From: Mesorhizobium sp. INR15 | GTDB lineage: Bacteria; Pseudomonadota; Alphaproteobacteria; Rhizobiales; Rhizobiaceae | Direction of reading: 5' to 3' | DNA length: 64,000 bases | Assembly (NCBI RefSeq): GCF_015500075.1 | Contig: NZ_CP045496.1 | Span: forward strand, 4,722,001 to 4,786,000 | Shown here: in pieces, positions 37,162 to 45,419 of the stretch | Position numbering within the stretch: position 1 is the first letter of the stretch | How the letters are laid out: every line of letters starts with the position of its first letter | Translations under genes and position numbers: made by a program | Notes under the pieces: generated by a model | Told to the model about the DNA's origin: nothing | Databases searched by the model: none | What the model saw: the letters and a program-made list of their open reading frames with translations, nothing else

Positions 37162-37197
37162 GGGTAAAGCTTAAAATTGGGTAATTTTGCGGGTAAT
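37162..37197. repeat. GGGTAA triplet at the element's right end
   Basis: GGGTAA occurs at 37162-37167, 37179-37184 and 37191-37196, 62-111 bases inside attR. The same hexamer forms the palindrome next to int at the left end. These are candidate arm-type sites for the integrase or AlpA-like protein. Confidence 0.55.
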
Positions 37198-37257
37198 GAC
37201 CATTATTTGCACGGAAAATTCAGCAATAAATTCAATTATATAGGCTATTAGTGCGAA

Positions 37258-37273
37258 TCCGTCCGGGGCACCA
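37258..37273. other. attR (repeat of tRNA-Thr 3' end)
   Basis: TCCGTCCGGGGCACCA repeats the tRNA-Thr 3' end with one G fewer. DNA beyond it (TetR regulator gene at 37301) has ordinary chromosomal character. Confidence 0.8.
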
Positions 37274-37300
37274 GCCAATAAGAAAGTCAGCACGGCGCCT

Positions 37301-37972
37301 TTACGCCAAATCGAAATGGCGCGGGAATGCCTGATGCAGCAGCATCAGCATCGTCTTGCGCAGCACATCGGATCGGCCTTCCGGCGGGTTCAGGTGATCC
37401 CAGAACCAGGCGCCGTGAACGAGATAGTTGAGGCTTTCAGCCAAAGTATCGGTATCGACGTCGCCATAGCCGCCCGTGCGCGCGATTTCGACGAGGAACT
37501 CGCGCGCCTCGGCCGTATAGGCGAGATCATTGGGCATGCCGATTTCATTGTAGATCTGCATGCTCTTGCGATCGCTGGAGAAGACGACGAAGACCGATAC
37601 CCATTTGGGATGCAGCCGTGAGAATCTCTGCGCGCATTCGAGCGCGCCCATCAGCCGCTGAACGGGCGACAGGTCCGGAGGCCGAACCAATGTCGCCCAC
37701 AAGGCGTCATACTGATCGCTGAGGTACTGCAGGACGGCCCGGTAAAGGTTTTCCTTGCTGCGAAAATGGAAGACAACCAGCGCGTTGGACGAACCGACAT
37801 GCCCGGCAATGCGCTGCATGGTCAGTGTCGCCAGGCCTTCTTCGGCAATCAGATCGATCGTGGCGTCGATGATCCGCTGGACGCTTGCCTCGCCGCGCTC
37901 ACGCCGGCGATCCCTCTGGACCGGATCAGTCTTCAAATCCTTGCCCTCGGCTGTTGCCTTGCGTTGCGCCAT
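37301..37972 (-). CDS. TetR/AcrR-family regulator
   Basis: This 223-residue repressor-type protein has an N-terminal helix-turn-helix, IIDATIDLIAEEGLATLTMQ then IAGHVGSSNALVVFHFRSKE, and a helical ligand domain. The stop codon is only 28 bases from attR, so its 3' flank was replaced by the element. It follows the binding-protein and amidase genes on the same strand (gap 129 bases) and probably regulates them. The ligand is unknown. Confidence 0.82.
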   Translation of the reverse strand: MAQRKATAEGKDLKTDPVQRDRRRERGEASVQRIIDATIDLIAEEGLATLTMQRIAGHVGSSNALVVFHFRSKENLYRAVLQYLSDQYDALWATLVRPPDLSPVQRLMGALECAQRFSRLHPKWVSVFVVFSSDRKSMQIYNEIGMPNDLAYTAEAREFLVEIARTGGYGDVDTDTLAESLNYLVHGAWFWDHLNPPEGRSDVLRKTMLMLLHQAFPRHFDLA

Positions 37973-38101
37973 ACCTGTCCAGCCTTCTTGCCGTCGACAG
38001 CATCCCTACGGACCAACGTCCAGGCTGACGCCGGGTGCCGGCTCACCATACTTGACCCGACAGAGCAAGCACCAGTCTCGCGCGGATGCTTGCCAGCCGG
38101 A

Positions 38102-39529
38102 TCAGAGCGACGGCCGCGTTTCGGCATTCCTGTACCATTCGCCCTGGGCCGTTTCATAGGCCAAGGCGGCCCGGAACACGTCGGCGTCGCAATAGGTGCG
38201 GCCAACAATCTGGATGCCGGTCGGCACACCGCTTGCTGCCCGGCCCGAAGGAATTGACAGAACCGGGCAGCGGCTGACCATGTTGAACGGCGTCGTCATC
38301 ACCCAGCCGAGCGACGGGTTCACCTGTTTTCCATTGATCTCGACTATGCCCGTGGTCTGGTCGAACTCCGCCGGCACCGACGGAAGCGCATTGGTCGGGC
38401 AGATCAGCACATCGTATTTTTCCAGCAGCGGTCCAAGCGTCAGGTACATCCTTGCGGCAACATCGAGCGTTGCGACAAAGTCCGTGGCCTTCGACTTGCG
38501 CCCGTCCTCGGCGAACCGCCGCGCATAGCTCGTCATGTCCTTGCCGTGCTTTTCGAGCAGTGGCGACAGCGAAGCGCCGAACAGGTGCTCCAGATACATC
38601 ATGCCGGCCTTCAGCACCTCATCGCCCCAGCCGAGATCGACCTCCTCGACGGTGGCGCCGAGCGAGCGAAACACGTCGCAGGCGGCAAGCGTGTTCTTGC
38701 GCACATCCGCATCCACCTCGAAGGAACCGAGGTCCATGGAGAAGCCGATCTTCCAGCCCTTGATCGGCTTGTAGTCGAGTGGCAGGCGCAGCTTCGGGCG
38801 CAACGTGGCGATATCAAGAGGGCTTGGCCCGGCCATGACGTTCTGCAGCAGGATCGCATCCCTGACATTTCGCGCCAGCGGGCCCGTGTGGCAGTAGAAA
38901 TCGAGATTGAAAGGCGGCTCGTCCGGATTGCGGCCGTAAGGCGGCTTGAAGCCGACAAGACCGCAGGCCGATGCCGGAATGCGGATCGAGCCGGCAATGT
39001 CCGAACCGGTCGCGATCGAGGATGTGCCGGAGGCCAGCGTTGCCGCGGCGCCGCCGGACGAACCACCCGGCGTGAATTCCGGATTCCACGGATTGCGTGT
39101 CACGCCCCATCGCTTGGACCAGGTGTAGCCGGCGCAGCTGAACTCAGGTGTCGCCGTACGCGCGTGCACGATGCCTCCCGCTTTCATGACGCGCTCGTTC
39201 ATCGTCGATGTGTGGCCGCCAATGGCGTCCTTCGACAGCAGCGAACCATTCGAGGTCGGCTTGCCCTTGATGTAGCTCTCGTCCTTGATGCCGATGGGCA
39301 GGCCTTCGAGGGATCCCGTCCTGGCGCTCTTGGCGTATTTGGCCTCGGCCTTTTTGGCCAGGTCCATCGCCTCGTCGAAATGCGTGAAGGTGAAACAGTT
39401 GACCGTCGACTTCGTGGCCTCGTTGCGGCTGATGGTGGCCTGCATCAATTCGACAGGGGAAAGCTTCTTGGCCTTGAACAGTTGCAAGGCTTCATTGGCC
39501 GGCATGTAGCAAAGGTCGAGGTCGCTCAT
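38102..39529 (-). CDS. Amidase-signature family hydrolase
   Basis: This 475-residue enzyme starts MSDLDLCYMPANEALQLFKA (ATG 39529, GGAGAC upstream). It has the amidase-signature catalytic triad: Lys in GLPIGIKDESYIKG, the Gly-rich Ser segment GGSSGGAAATLASG and the nucleophile Ser in GSDIAGSIRIPAS. It hydrolyses an unidentified amide. Being in one unit with an ABC binding protein suggests it acts on the imported compound. GatA function is unlikely because gatB and gatC are absent here. Confidence 0.88.
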   Translation of the reverse strand: MSDLDLCYMPANEALQLFKAKKLSPVELMQATISRNEATKSTVNCFTFTHFDEAMDLAKKAEAKYAKSARTGSLEGLPIGIKDESYIKGKPTSNGSLLSKDAIGGHTSTMNERVMKAGGIVHARTATPEFSCAGYTWSKRWGVTRNPWNPEFTPGGSSGGAAATLASGTSSIATGSDIAGSIRIPASACGLVGFKPPYGRNPDEPPFNLDFYCHTGPLARNVRDAILLQNVMAGPSPLDIATLRPKLRLPLDYKPIKGWKIGFSMDLGSFEVDADVRKNTLAACDVFRSLGATVEEVDLGWGDEVLKAGMMYLEHLFGASLSPLLEKHGKDMTSYARRFAEDGRKSKATDFVATLDVAARMYLTLGPLLEKYDVLICPTNALPSVPAEFDQTTGIVEINGKQVNPSLGWVMTTPFNMVSRCPVLSIPSGRAASGVPTGIQIVGRTYCDADVFRAALAYETAQGEWYRNAETRPSL

Positions 39530-39622
39530 GAAAAGTCTCCTGCGATCGGCGGATCGCGTTTGGCTCAAATGAAAGGGAGATGGCCGCGCCGCATGGCGCG
39601 GCGCGGAGAAAGCTTGGGCAGA

Positions 39623-40657
39623 TTATTTCTGCAGGTCGGTCCAGATCTTTGTGTAGAGCGCCTGCACATCCGCCGGGCAGGCCGGCATGAACTGGCCCTT
39701 GTCGGCGAATTCAGCTGGAATGTTCACCTCAGGCGCATTCTTCATGTCGTCGGGCATGAAGGCTTCCGACCCCTTGATGCCGTTGGAATAGTGCGCGAAG
39801 GCGGAGATCAGCGCGGCGTTCTGGGGATCCATGATGAAGTTCTGGAAAAGCTTGGCGTTCTCGACATTCTTGGCGTCCTTGAGAACGGCGACATTGTCCA
39901 TCCAGATCGGAAAGCCTTCCTTGGGATAGCCATAGACGATCTTGTCGTTCTGCAGCCGCTGGCGCAGCGATATGCCATTCCAGTTGACCCCCGCCGCGAT
40001 GTCACCCCTGCCCAGGCCGTCTACCGCCGCATAGTCGAGCGACAGCCACTTCGCCTTGGCCTCGACCAGCTTGTCGTGGACCTTCTTCAACAGCTGCATA
40101 TCGGCGGTGCAGTATTTCCCACCTTCGTAGGCGATGGTCAGGAACAGGATGTCCCCCATTTCAGGGACGACATTGATCTTGCCAACGAGCTCTGGCGGCG
40201 GATCAAGAAAGATCGCGGACGTATTGATGTCGCCGGTATAGACCGACTTGTTGACCGACACGCCGGTCGTCCCCCACTGCCACGGAACCGTGTACTTGCG
40301 GCCCGGGTCGAAAGGCACGTCAACCCATCTCGGATCGACATTCTTGAAGTTGTCCATCTTGCTGGGGTCCGTCTCCAGCAGCAGGCCTTCACTGATCCAG
40401 ATCGGCACGACGCTGGCCGACGGTACGACGATGTCGTAGCCGGAAGCGCCCTGCCGCACTTTTGCGAGCGCGGTGTCATTGGAATCAAAGTCGGTGACGG
40501 TGACCTTGATCTTGTAGGTCTCCTCGAATTTCTTGATCAGGTCGGGGCTGGTGTAGTTGCCCCAGTTGTAGATGTTGAGTTCGCCGTCGGCGCGGGCAAC
40601 GCCTGTAGCGGCCAGCAACGACAGGCCGATGGCCGTCGCGGTCAATTTCCATTTCAT
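39623..40657 (-). CDS. ABC transporter substrate-binding protein (PotD/PotF-like)
   Basis: This 344-residue periplasmic protein has a signal peptide (MKWKLTATAIGLSLLAATGV, ARADGE). The spermidine/putrescine-binding pattern is visible in LNIYNWGNYTSPDLIKKFEE, then VRQGASGYDIVVPSASVVPI and the C-terminal IWTDLQK. ATG 40657 has GGGAG upstream and gives the best signal peptide. It has no permease genes of its own; the importer at 43768-46480 may serve it. The substrate is inferred only as amine-like. Confidence 0.85.
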   Translation of the reverse strand: MKWKLTATAIGLSLLAATGVARADGELNIYNWGNYTSPDLIKKFEETYKIKVTVTDFDSNDTALAKVRQGASGYDIVVPSASVVPIWISEGLLLETDPSKMDNFKNVDPRWVDVPFDPGRKYTVPWQWGTTGVSVNKSVYTGDINTSAIFLDPPPELVGKINVVPEMGDILFLTIAYEGGKYCTADMQLLKKVHDKLVEAKAKWLSLDYAAVDGLGRGDIAAGVNWNGISLRQRLQNDKIVYGYPKEGFPIWMDNVAVLKDAKNVENAKLFQNFIMDPQNAALISAFAHYSNGIKGSEAFMPDDMKNAPEVNIPAEFADKGQFMPACPADVQALYTKIWTDLQK

Positions 40658-41198
40658 GCCATTTGCTCCCATTGTTGGAACCCCGGCGGCAACGCAACCT
40701 CGGGTCCGTTTGCGCTGAAGAAACGAAGGCGACGACGCCTTGCACCTCAACGGCGGATGGGATGGCTCTCAGGATATTCCCCTCGTGCTTCTGTGTGGCA
40801 TTCGCCGGCGAAAGCCAGCTGTCCAACCCGATCCACGGCCTAAGGGGTAACTATTACTAACCATACAGTCAATATTTTTTTGACGATGCGCGACCGGTGA
40901 TGACGCTTGCCAAAGCTCAACAAATGTAAGCGGCCTTGCGATCGATCCCGGCGATAAGCAGCAGTCACCTGAGGCTGCGGAGTTCGAATCGGTGAGCTAC
41001 GAAATCGCCTGACAAACGGAGACGGCAAGTCAAAGCGCGGCGCAGTAGCCTCGCGGAAGGCCGCAGACATTCGCTACCGTTTCCGCCAGATACACACCAG
41101 CGCAGTGCGATCCGCGCCGGGAGCGTCTCTTCCACTCGAGGACCCAAGACCGTCAACACCCTTGCGTCTTCAGGGCACGCCGACAGCCAAGCATCTTG
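40658..41198. other. Binding-protein promoter region, no gene
   Basis: This 541-base spacer contains an AT-rich tract at 40850-40890 with a minus-strand TTGACT followed by TATGGTTAGTAATAG, a candidate promoter for the binding-protein gene and possible regulator target. The rest is GC-rich and shows no supported coding frame. Confidence 0.35.
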
Positions 41199-41765
41199 TC
41201 AGCTTGTCGCGCCCTCGGCATAGCCAGATGCATCGGCGCGGGTGAATGTGTTGCTGACCCTGACCGACTTGTAGACGTAAGCTACCCAAAGACCGGTCAG
41301 TGCGAACGCGATAATGGCTGTCGCCAGTGACTCCGTGGACAGCACCTGCCCCACTGGGAAGCCAAGAACAGCTGAAATCCATACCGTGTCCGCCACAAAC
41401 ACCACGGGCATTGCAAGCCACTGGTACAGGAACAGCCGTTTGAACCGATGGCTTCGCCTCAGCATTGAAACGAACACAAACGCTTGCAGGGCCATCAAGG
41501 CCAGCGACAATGCGATTTCACCGTAGGTAGCCAAGGGGCCATTCGGAAGCGTGATGAGTTGGCTGTATGCCTCGCCCGACGAAGCCAATTCGGCGGCACC
41601 CCGCAGCAATGACAGCCCCAGAAAAATCGCAAGCAGCAGCAACCAGCCTCCGAATCCGACGAGAGCCGAGTCCGTCGACGGCTTGGCCGCCGAACGAACG
41701 GCAAAGAAAACAGGCACGCCGAACAGCAGCAGAAGGATCGCCCAGTGCCAGATAGAAGATTGCAT
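41199..41765 (-). CDS. DUF2569-family membrane protein
   Basis: This 188-residue protein has five to six hydrophobic segments and the family hallmark GFGGWLLLLAIFLGLSLLRG near residue 37-56. It also has LFLYQWLAMPVVFVADTVWI and a late SLATAIIAFALTGLWVAYVY. The start MQSSIWHWAILLLLFGVPVF is the only good ATG. Function of the family is unknown. It is not obviously part of the flanking transport operons. Confidence 0.7.
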   Translation of the reverse strand: MQSSIWHWAILLLLFGVPVFFAVRSAAKPSTDSALVGFGGWLLLLAIFLGLSLLRGAAELASSGEAYSQLITLPNGPLATYGEIALSLALMALQAFVFVSMLRRSHRFKRLFLYQWLAMPVVFVADTVWISAVLGFPVGQVLSTESLATAIIAFALTGLWVAYVYKSVRVSNTFTRADASGYAEGATS

Positions 41766-41956
41766 TTTACCCCTCCCCCCAAGAAATACACCCTATAGTT
41801 GTATTCAATTTCAGTGCTCGCGCAAGAGCAGACGTACGGCAAACCGGTGTTTGACGCGGCCCTCCTGCCCGCTCCTGACATCCCCAAGGGGAAGCGCGGG
41901 AGTTACCGGGACTGGGGTCGGTTAGGCTGAAGGCATCGGCTTCCCGACACATCCCC

Positions 41957-42571
41957 TCAGGCCATGATCGCGGCGACAAGTATCCGGTTCTGCCGGCGTA
42001 TCGCCGCCCGCAATTCGGGAATCCTGGCCGCGTCGCGCTTCACGAACTCGATGAACATCATGTTCATGTTGTTGAAGACCAGTTCGCCCAGCGCCTGCCC
42101 GTCGATATCCTTGCGCACCAGACCCAATTCCTGCAGCCGGGCGATCAGAGCTCGAATCTGCTCGGTCAGTGACTGGTCGAGCCCGGTGTAGGCCTGGCCG
42201 AACGGGCTGTCGGGCAGTTGCGTCGAGATTGCCATCGCCTGCCGCCACATCTCTTTGCTGAGATAATGCAGCGAATGCTCGATATAGATGCCGAGCAGCG
42301 TGTCCAGTGCGTCGCCGACATTGGCCGGCGGGTTGGCGACGACGCCGCGCCCGGCATTCATCACCTCGTTGACCTCGAGCGAGACGATGGCGCCGAGGAT
42401 GTCGCCCTTGTTCTGGTAGTAATTGTAGATTGTGCCGATGGACACTTCGGCCTGGGCGGCGATCGCCTCTATCTTGGCGCCCTCATAGCCGGACTCGCGG
42501 AAAAGCGTTGCCGCCGCCTCGATGATGCGCCGGTGCCGATCCGCTTTTTGCCTTGCCCGCAATCCACTCAT
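41957..42571 (-). CDS. TetR-family regulator of the ABC operon
   Basis: This 204-residue protein starts MSGLRARQKADRHRRIIEAA and has a clear TetR helix-turn-helix (KIEAIAAQAEVSIGTIYNYY) followed by a helical ligand-binding domain. It is divergent from the binding-protein/permease operon with two 13-bp palindromes in between, which strongly suggests autoregulation and control of that operon. The inducer is unknown. Confidence 0.87.
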   Translation of the reverse strand: MSGLRARQKADRHRRIIEAAATLFRESGYEGAKIEAIAAQAEVSIGTIYNYYQNKGDILGAIVSLEVNEVMNAGRGVVANPPANVGDALDTLLGIYIEHSLHYLSKEMWRQAMAISTQLPDSPFGQAYTGLDQSLTEQIRALIARLQELGLVRKDIDGQALGELVFNNMNMMFIEFVKRDAARIPELRAAIRRQNRILVAAIMA

Positions 42572-42595
42572 AACAGCCTCTTGCCATAAAAATCG

Positions 42596-42625
42596 AATTG
42601 ACTCAATTTTAGAATTGGTTCAATT
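42596..42625. promoter_or_regulatory. Tandem palindromes, candidate TetR operator
   Basis: AATTGACTCAATT (42596-42608) and AATTGGTTCAATT (42613-42625) are perfect-arm palindromes with centres 17 bases apart, in the 91-base spacer between the divergent TetR and binding-protein genes. Two dimers on one operator is common in the family. Confidence 0.65.
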
Positions 42626-42662
42626 TTTTACGAGAAGCCACAAAGGCAAGGGAGAACACTCG

Positions 42663-43754
42663 ATGACCGTTAATCCTGCATCCACCAATGCGCTTTCCTC
42701 ACTCAAGACACGGTTGCGCGCTGCATGCGCCGCGACGGCACTCCTGTTGGCGACAGGCAGCCTTGCCCAGGCAGCCGATCTCAACGCGCTGATCTGGTGC
42801 GACCATGCCGATCCGGCGCTGCTGCAGCCGTTCGAAACGGCCAACAACGTGAAGGTCAACGTTAAGGAATTCGAAGGCACCGGCGCGGGCCTCGCGATCG
42901 TCGAACAATCGCAACCGGGCGACTGGGACGTGATGGTGATCGACAGCATCGACGTGCCGCGCGGCGTCGAAAAGGGCCTGTTCGAGCCATTGCCGGAAGA
43001 CAAATTGCCCTTCGCCGACCTGTTCGCGCAGGTGAAGATGGACGGTTCCACCATCGTTGGCGGCAAGCGCTACGGCATCACCGAAAAGTTCGGCTACAAC
43101 ACGATCGGCTTCAACAAGACCAAGGTCGACCCGGCTGACATGCAGTCGCTGGCCTCGCTTACAAGCGACAAATACAAGGGCAAGGTCGCCATCTACGACT
43201 ATTACCTGCCTGTGATCGGCATGGCGGCGCTCGCCATCGGCAAGAGGACGGCGGATCTGACCGAAGCCGACCTCCCCGCCATCAAGGCCGAGCTTTTGAA
43301 GATGAAGGCCAATGCCAAGCTGGTCGGCGAAGTCACTGCCAGCCAGACGGCTCTGGCGACCGGCGAGGTCGACATCCTCGTTGGCGGCGGCGAATGGGTA
43401 ACGGCGGGTCTGGCCAAGGAAAACCCGGCGCTGGACTTCTCCATTCCGAAAGAGGGCGCGGTGCTGTGGTCACAATCGCTGGCCATGTTCAAGGATTCCA
43501 AAAACAAGGACATGGCGCTGAAATTCATCCAGTACATCATGAGCCCGGAAGGTCAGGCGCGCCTCGCCACCTCGTCCTGCTACTGGGGCATGCCGTCCAA
43601 TACCAAGGCAGCGCTCACCGACGACCAGAAGAAGGTTCTGCGCTTCGACGAGCAGCCGCAATTCCTCGCACGCGCCCAGGCCTATCCGGCGCCGAATGCC
43701 GATCTCGACAAGAAGATGCAGGACATGTGGACCGAAATGCTGCAGGCGAAGTGA
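42663..43754 (+). CDS. ABC transporter substrate-binding protein (polyamine-type)
   Basis: This 363-residue exported protein has a long signal region (AACAATALLLATGSLAQAAD) and a bacterial extracellular solute-binding fold: NALIWCDHADPALLQPFETA, DWDVMVIDSIDVPRGVEKGL and YGITEKFGYNTIGFNKTKVD. ATG 42663 follows GGGAG. It is the first gene of an operon with two permeases, an ATPase and a metallo-hydrolase. It is only distantly similar to the binding protein at 39623. Confidence 0.88.
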   Translation: MTVNPASTNALSSLKTRLRAACAATALLLATGSLAQAADLNALIWCDHADPALLQPFETANNVKVNVKEFEGTGAGLAIVEQSQPGDWDVMVIDSIDVPRGVEKGLFEPLPEDKLPFADLFAQVKMDGSTIVGGKRYGITEKFGYNTIGFNKTKVDPADMQSLASLTSDKYKGKVAIYDYYLPVIGMAALAIGKRTADLTEADLPAIKAELLKMKANAKLVGEVTASQTALATGEVDILVGGGEWVTAGLAKENPALDFSIPKEGAVLWSQSLAMFKDSKNKDMALKFIQYIMSPEGQARLATSSCYWGMPSNTKAALTDDQKKVLRFDEQPQFLARAQAYPAPNADLDKKMQDMWTEMLQAK

Positions 43755-43767
43755 GCGATCGCCGCTC

Positions 43768-44634
43768 ATGAGCATCACTGAAAACAACGGGCAAGCCCTG
43801 CCCCGGGCGGACCGTGCCCTGCCCTGGGCGCTGGTCACGCCGGCGCTCGGCTGGACGCTGCTGTTCTTCGTGCTGCCTTTCATCGCCATGGGGCTATCAA
43901 GCCTGACGGCGCATGATGGCGGGGCGTTCACGCTGTCCAACTACAGCGAGTTCTTCACCAACCCTTCCTACTGGCAGGCAATGGTCAACTCGCTGCAGGT
44001 CACGGCGATCGTCACAGTGATCTCGGTGCTGCTCGCCTACCCCTTCGCCTGGATCCTGGCCGAACAGGTGCCGGAACGCTGGCAGCGGCTGGCGCTGATG
44101 TTGGCCGTGCTGCCGTTCTGGACCTCCTATGTCGTGCGCTCCTATTCGTGGCTGCTGGTGCTGGCGCAGAACGGTGTCGTCAACCGGGCGCTGACCGGCT
44201 CCGGCCTGTTCAATGAGCCGGTCCAACTGGCCAACACGCGGCTCGCCACCGTCATCGGCTTCGTGCATTTCTTCGTCATGCTTTTGACGCTGACGATCTT
44301 TGCCAATCTGAAGCAGCTCAGCCCCAGCTACCGAAAGGCCGCCGCCGATCTCGGCGCCGGGCCGGTGCGCACCTTCCTGCACGTTGTCCTGCCGCTGACC
44401 TTGCCCGGTATCATGGTCGGCGCCTTCCTGACCTTCGTGCTCTGCATCGGCGACTACATCACGCCGCAGATTCTTGGCGGCAACAATGAGCTTCTGATGC
44501 CGCAGTTGGTGATGATGCAGATTGGGCGGCGCGGCGATTTTCCGCTGGCTTCGGCGCTGTCGATCATTCTGATGGCCGTCGTCACGGTTGCCTATCTCGC
44601 CTGCGCCCGCTGGCTGAAGATCGAGCGGGCCTGA
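43768..44634 (+). CDS. ABC transporter permease (PotB-type)
   Basis: This 288-residue inner-membrane permease has about six membrane segments and the EAA-type cytoplasmic loop YRKAAADLGAGPVRTFLHVV. The start MSITENNGQALPRADRALPW was placed at ATG 43768; the open frame before it overlaps the binding-protein gene. It is followed by a second permease after 2 bases. The ligand is shared with the binding protein and unknown. Confidence 0.9.
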   Translation: MSITENNGQALPRADRALPWALVTPALGWTLLFFVLPFIAMGLSSLTAHDGGAFTLSNYSEFFTNPSYWQAMVNSLQVTAIVTVISVLLAYPFAWILAEQVPERWQRLALMLAVLPFWTSYVVRSYSWLLVLAQNGVVNRALTGSGLFNEPVQLANTRLATVIGFVHFFVMLLTLTIFANLKQLSPSYRKAAADLGAGPVRTFLHVVLPLTLPGIMVGAFLTFVLCIGDYITPQILGGNNELLMPQLVMMQIGRRGDFPLASALSIILMAVVTVAYLACARWLKIERA

Positions 44635-44636
44635 CC

Positions 44637-45419
44637 ATGCGCACCTTCCTCCGCATCGCCTCGAGCGTCTACGCCCTTGCCATCTACGGCTTTATCTTCC
44701 TGCCGGTGGTGGTGCTGGTGCTGTTTTCGCTGCAAGCGACATCGTTTCCGATCCCGCCCTTCACCGGCCCGTCGCTGCGCTGGTACGAGGCCGTGCTGTC
44801 CGACACGCGGCTGACGTCGGCGCTGGTCAATTCGCTGCTGGTTGCCGCCCTCTCCTCAGCCGCCGCTGTCACGCTCGGCTTCCTTTCCGCCTGGGGTTTC
44901 GCGCGCTTCCATCTGCCCGGCTCGGCCTTGCTGCGCGGGCTGATCACGCTGCCGCTGACAGTCAGCTATCTCATCATCGGCATGGGGTTGCTGGTGCTGT
45001 TCAACTGGGCCGGTATACCGAAGTCACTAATCTCGGCAGGCATCGGCCATGTCGTGATCAACCTGCCGCTCTGCTTTGCAATTATCTACAGCCAGATGGG
45101 TGACCATCAGATCAACATCGAACGCGCCGCGCGCGACCTCGGCGCGCCGGAGTGGAAGGTGCTGCTGCTGATCAGCGTGCCTGTCATGGCGCCAGCCATT
45201 TTCGCCGGCTTCTTCCTGTCGATGACCTTCTCCTGGGACGAATTCGTCATCTCGTTCCTTTTGACCCGCTTCGATACGACACTGCCAGTGGAGATCTGGA
45301 ACCTCCTGCGCTCCGGTCTCAACCCCAAGACCAACGCCGTCGGCTCTCTGGTCTTTGCTGTCTCCATCGTGCTGGTGGTGCTGTTCGAACTGACCCTGTT
45401 GCGAAAGAAGCCGGCATGA
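44637..45419 (+). CDS. ABC transporter permease (PotC-type)
   Basis: This 260-residue permease has about six membrane segments and an EAA loop NIERAARDLGAPEWKVLLLI. It has the family ending with SMTFSWDEFVISFLLTRFDT, as in spermidine PotC proteins. Its stop overlaps the ATPase start (ATGA), so the genes are translationally coupled. Confidence 0.9.
   Translation: MRTFLRIASSVYALAIYGFIFLPVVVLVLFSLQATSFPIPPFTGPSLRWYEAVLSDTRLTSALVNSLLVAALSSAAAVTLGFLSAWGFARFHLPGSALLRGLITLPLTVSYLIIGMGLLVLFNWAGIPKSLISAGIGHVVINLPLCFAIIYSQMGDHQINIERAARDLGAPEWKVLLLISVPVMAPAIFAGFFLSMTFSWDEFVISFLLTRFDTTLPVEIWNLLRSGLNPKTNAVGSLVFAVSIVLVVLFELTLLRKKPA

Larger units (their letters stand above)
18776..37273. mobile_element. 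Integrative mobilizable element in tRNA-Thr, about 18.5 kb
   Basis: The left end is the tRNA-Thr 3' end (TCCGTCCGGGGGCACCA, 18776-18792). The right end repeats it with one G fewer (TCCGTCCGGGGCACCA, 37258-37273). Between them lie, in order, a P4-type integrase (frameshifted), caspase-fold cargo, IS elements, traD, oriT, traA and an AlpA-like regulator adjacent to the right end. It has a relaxase and oriT but no coupling protein or type IV secretion genes, so it is mobilizable rather than self-transmissible. The integrase lesion suggests it may now be fixed. Confidence 0.85.

Noticed and set aside
38546..40843. A 765-codon plus-strand frame opposite the amidase and binding-protein genes
   Set aside because: It spans two real antisense genes and their spacer; composition is that of an antisense shadow in GC-rich DNA.
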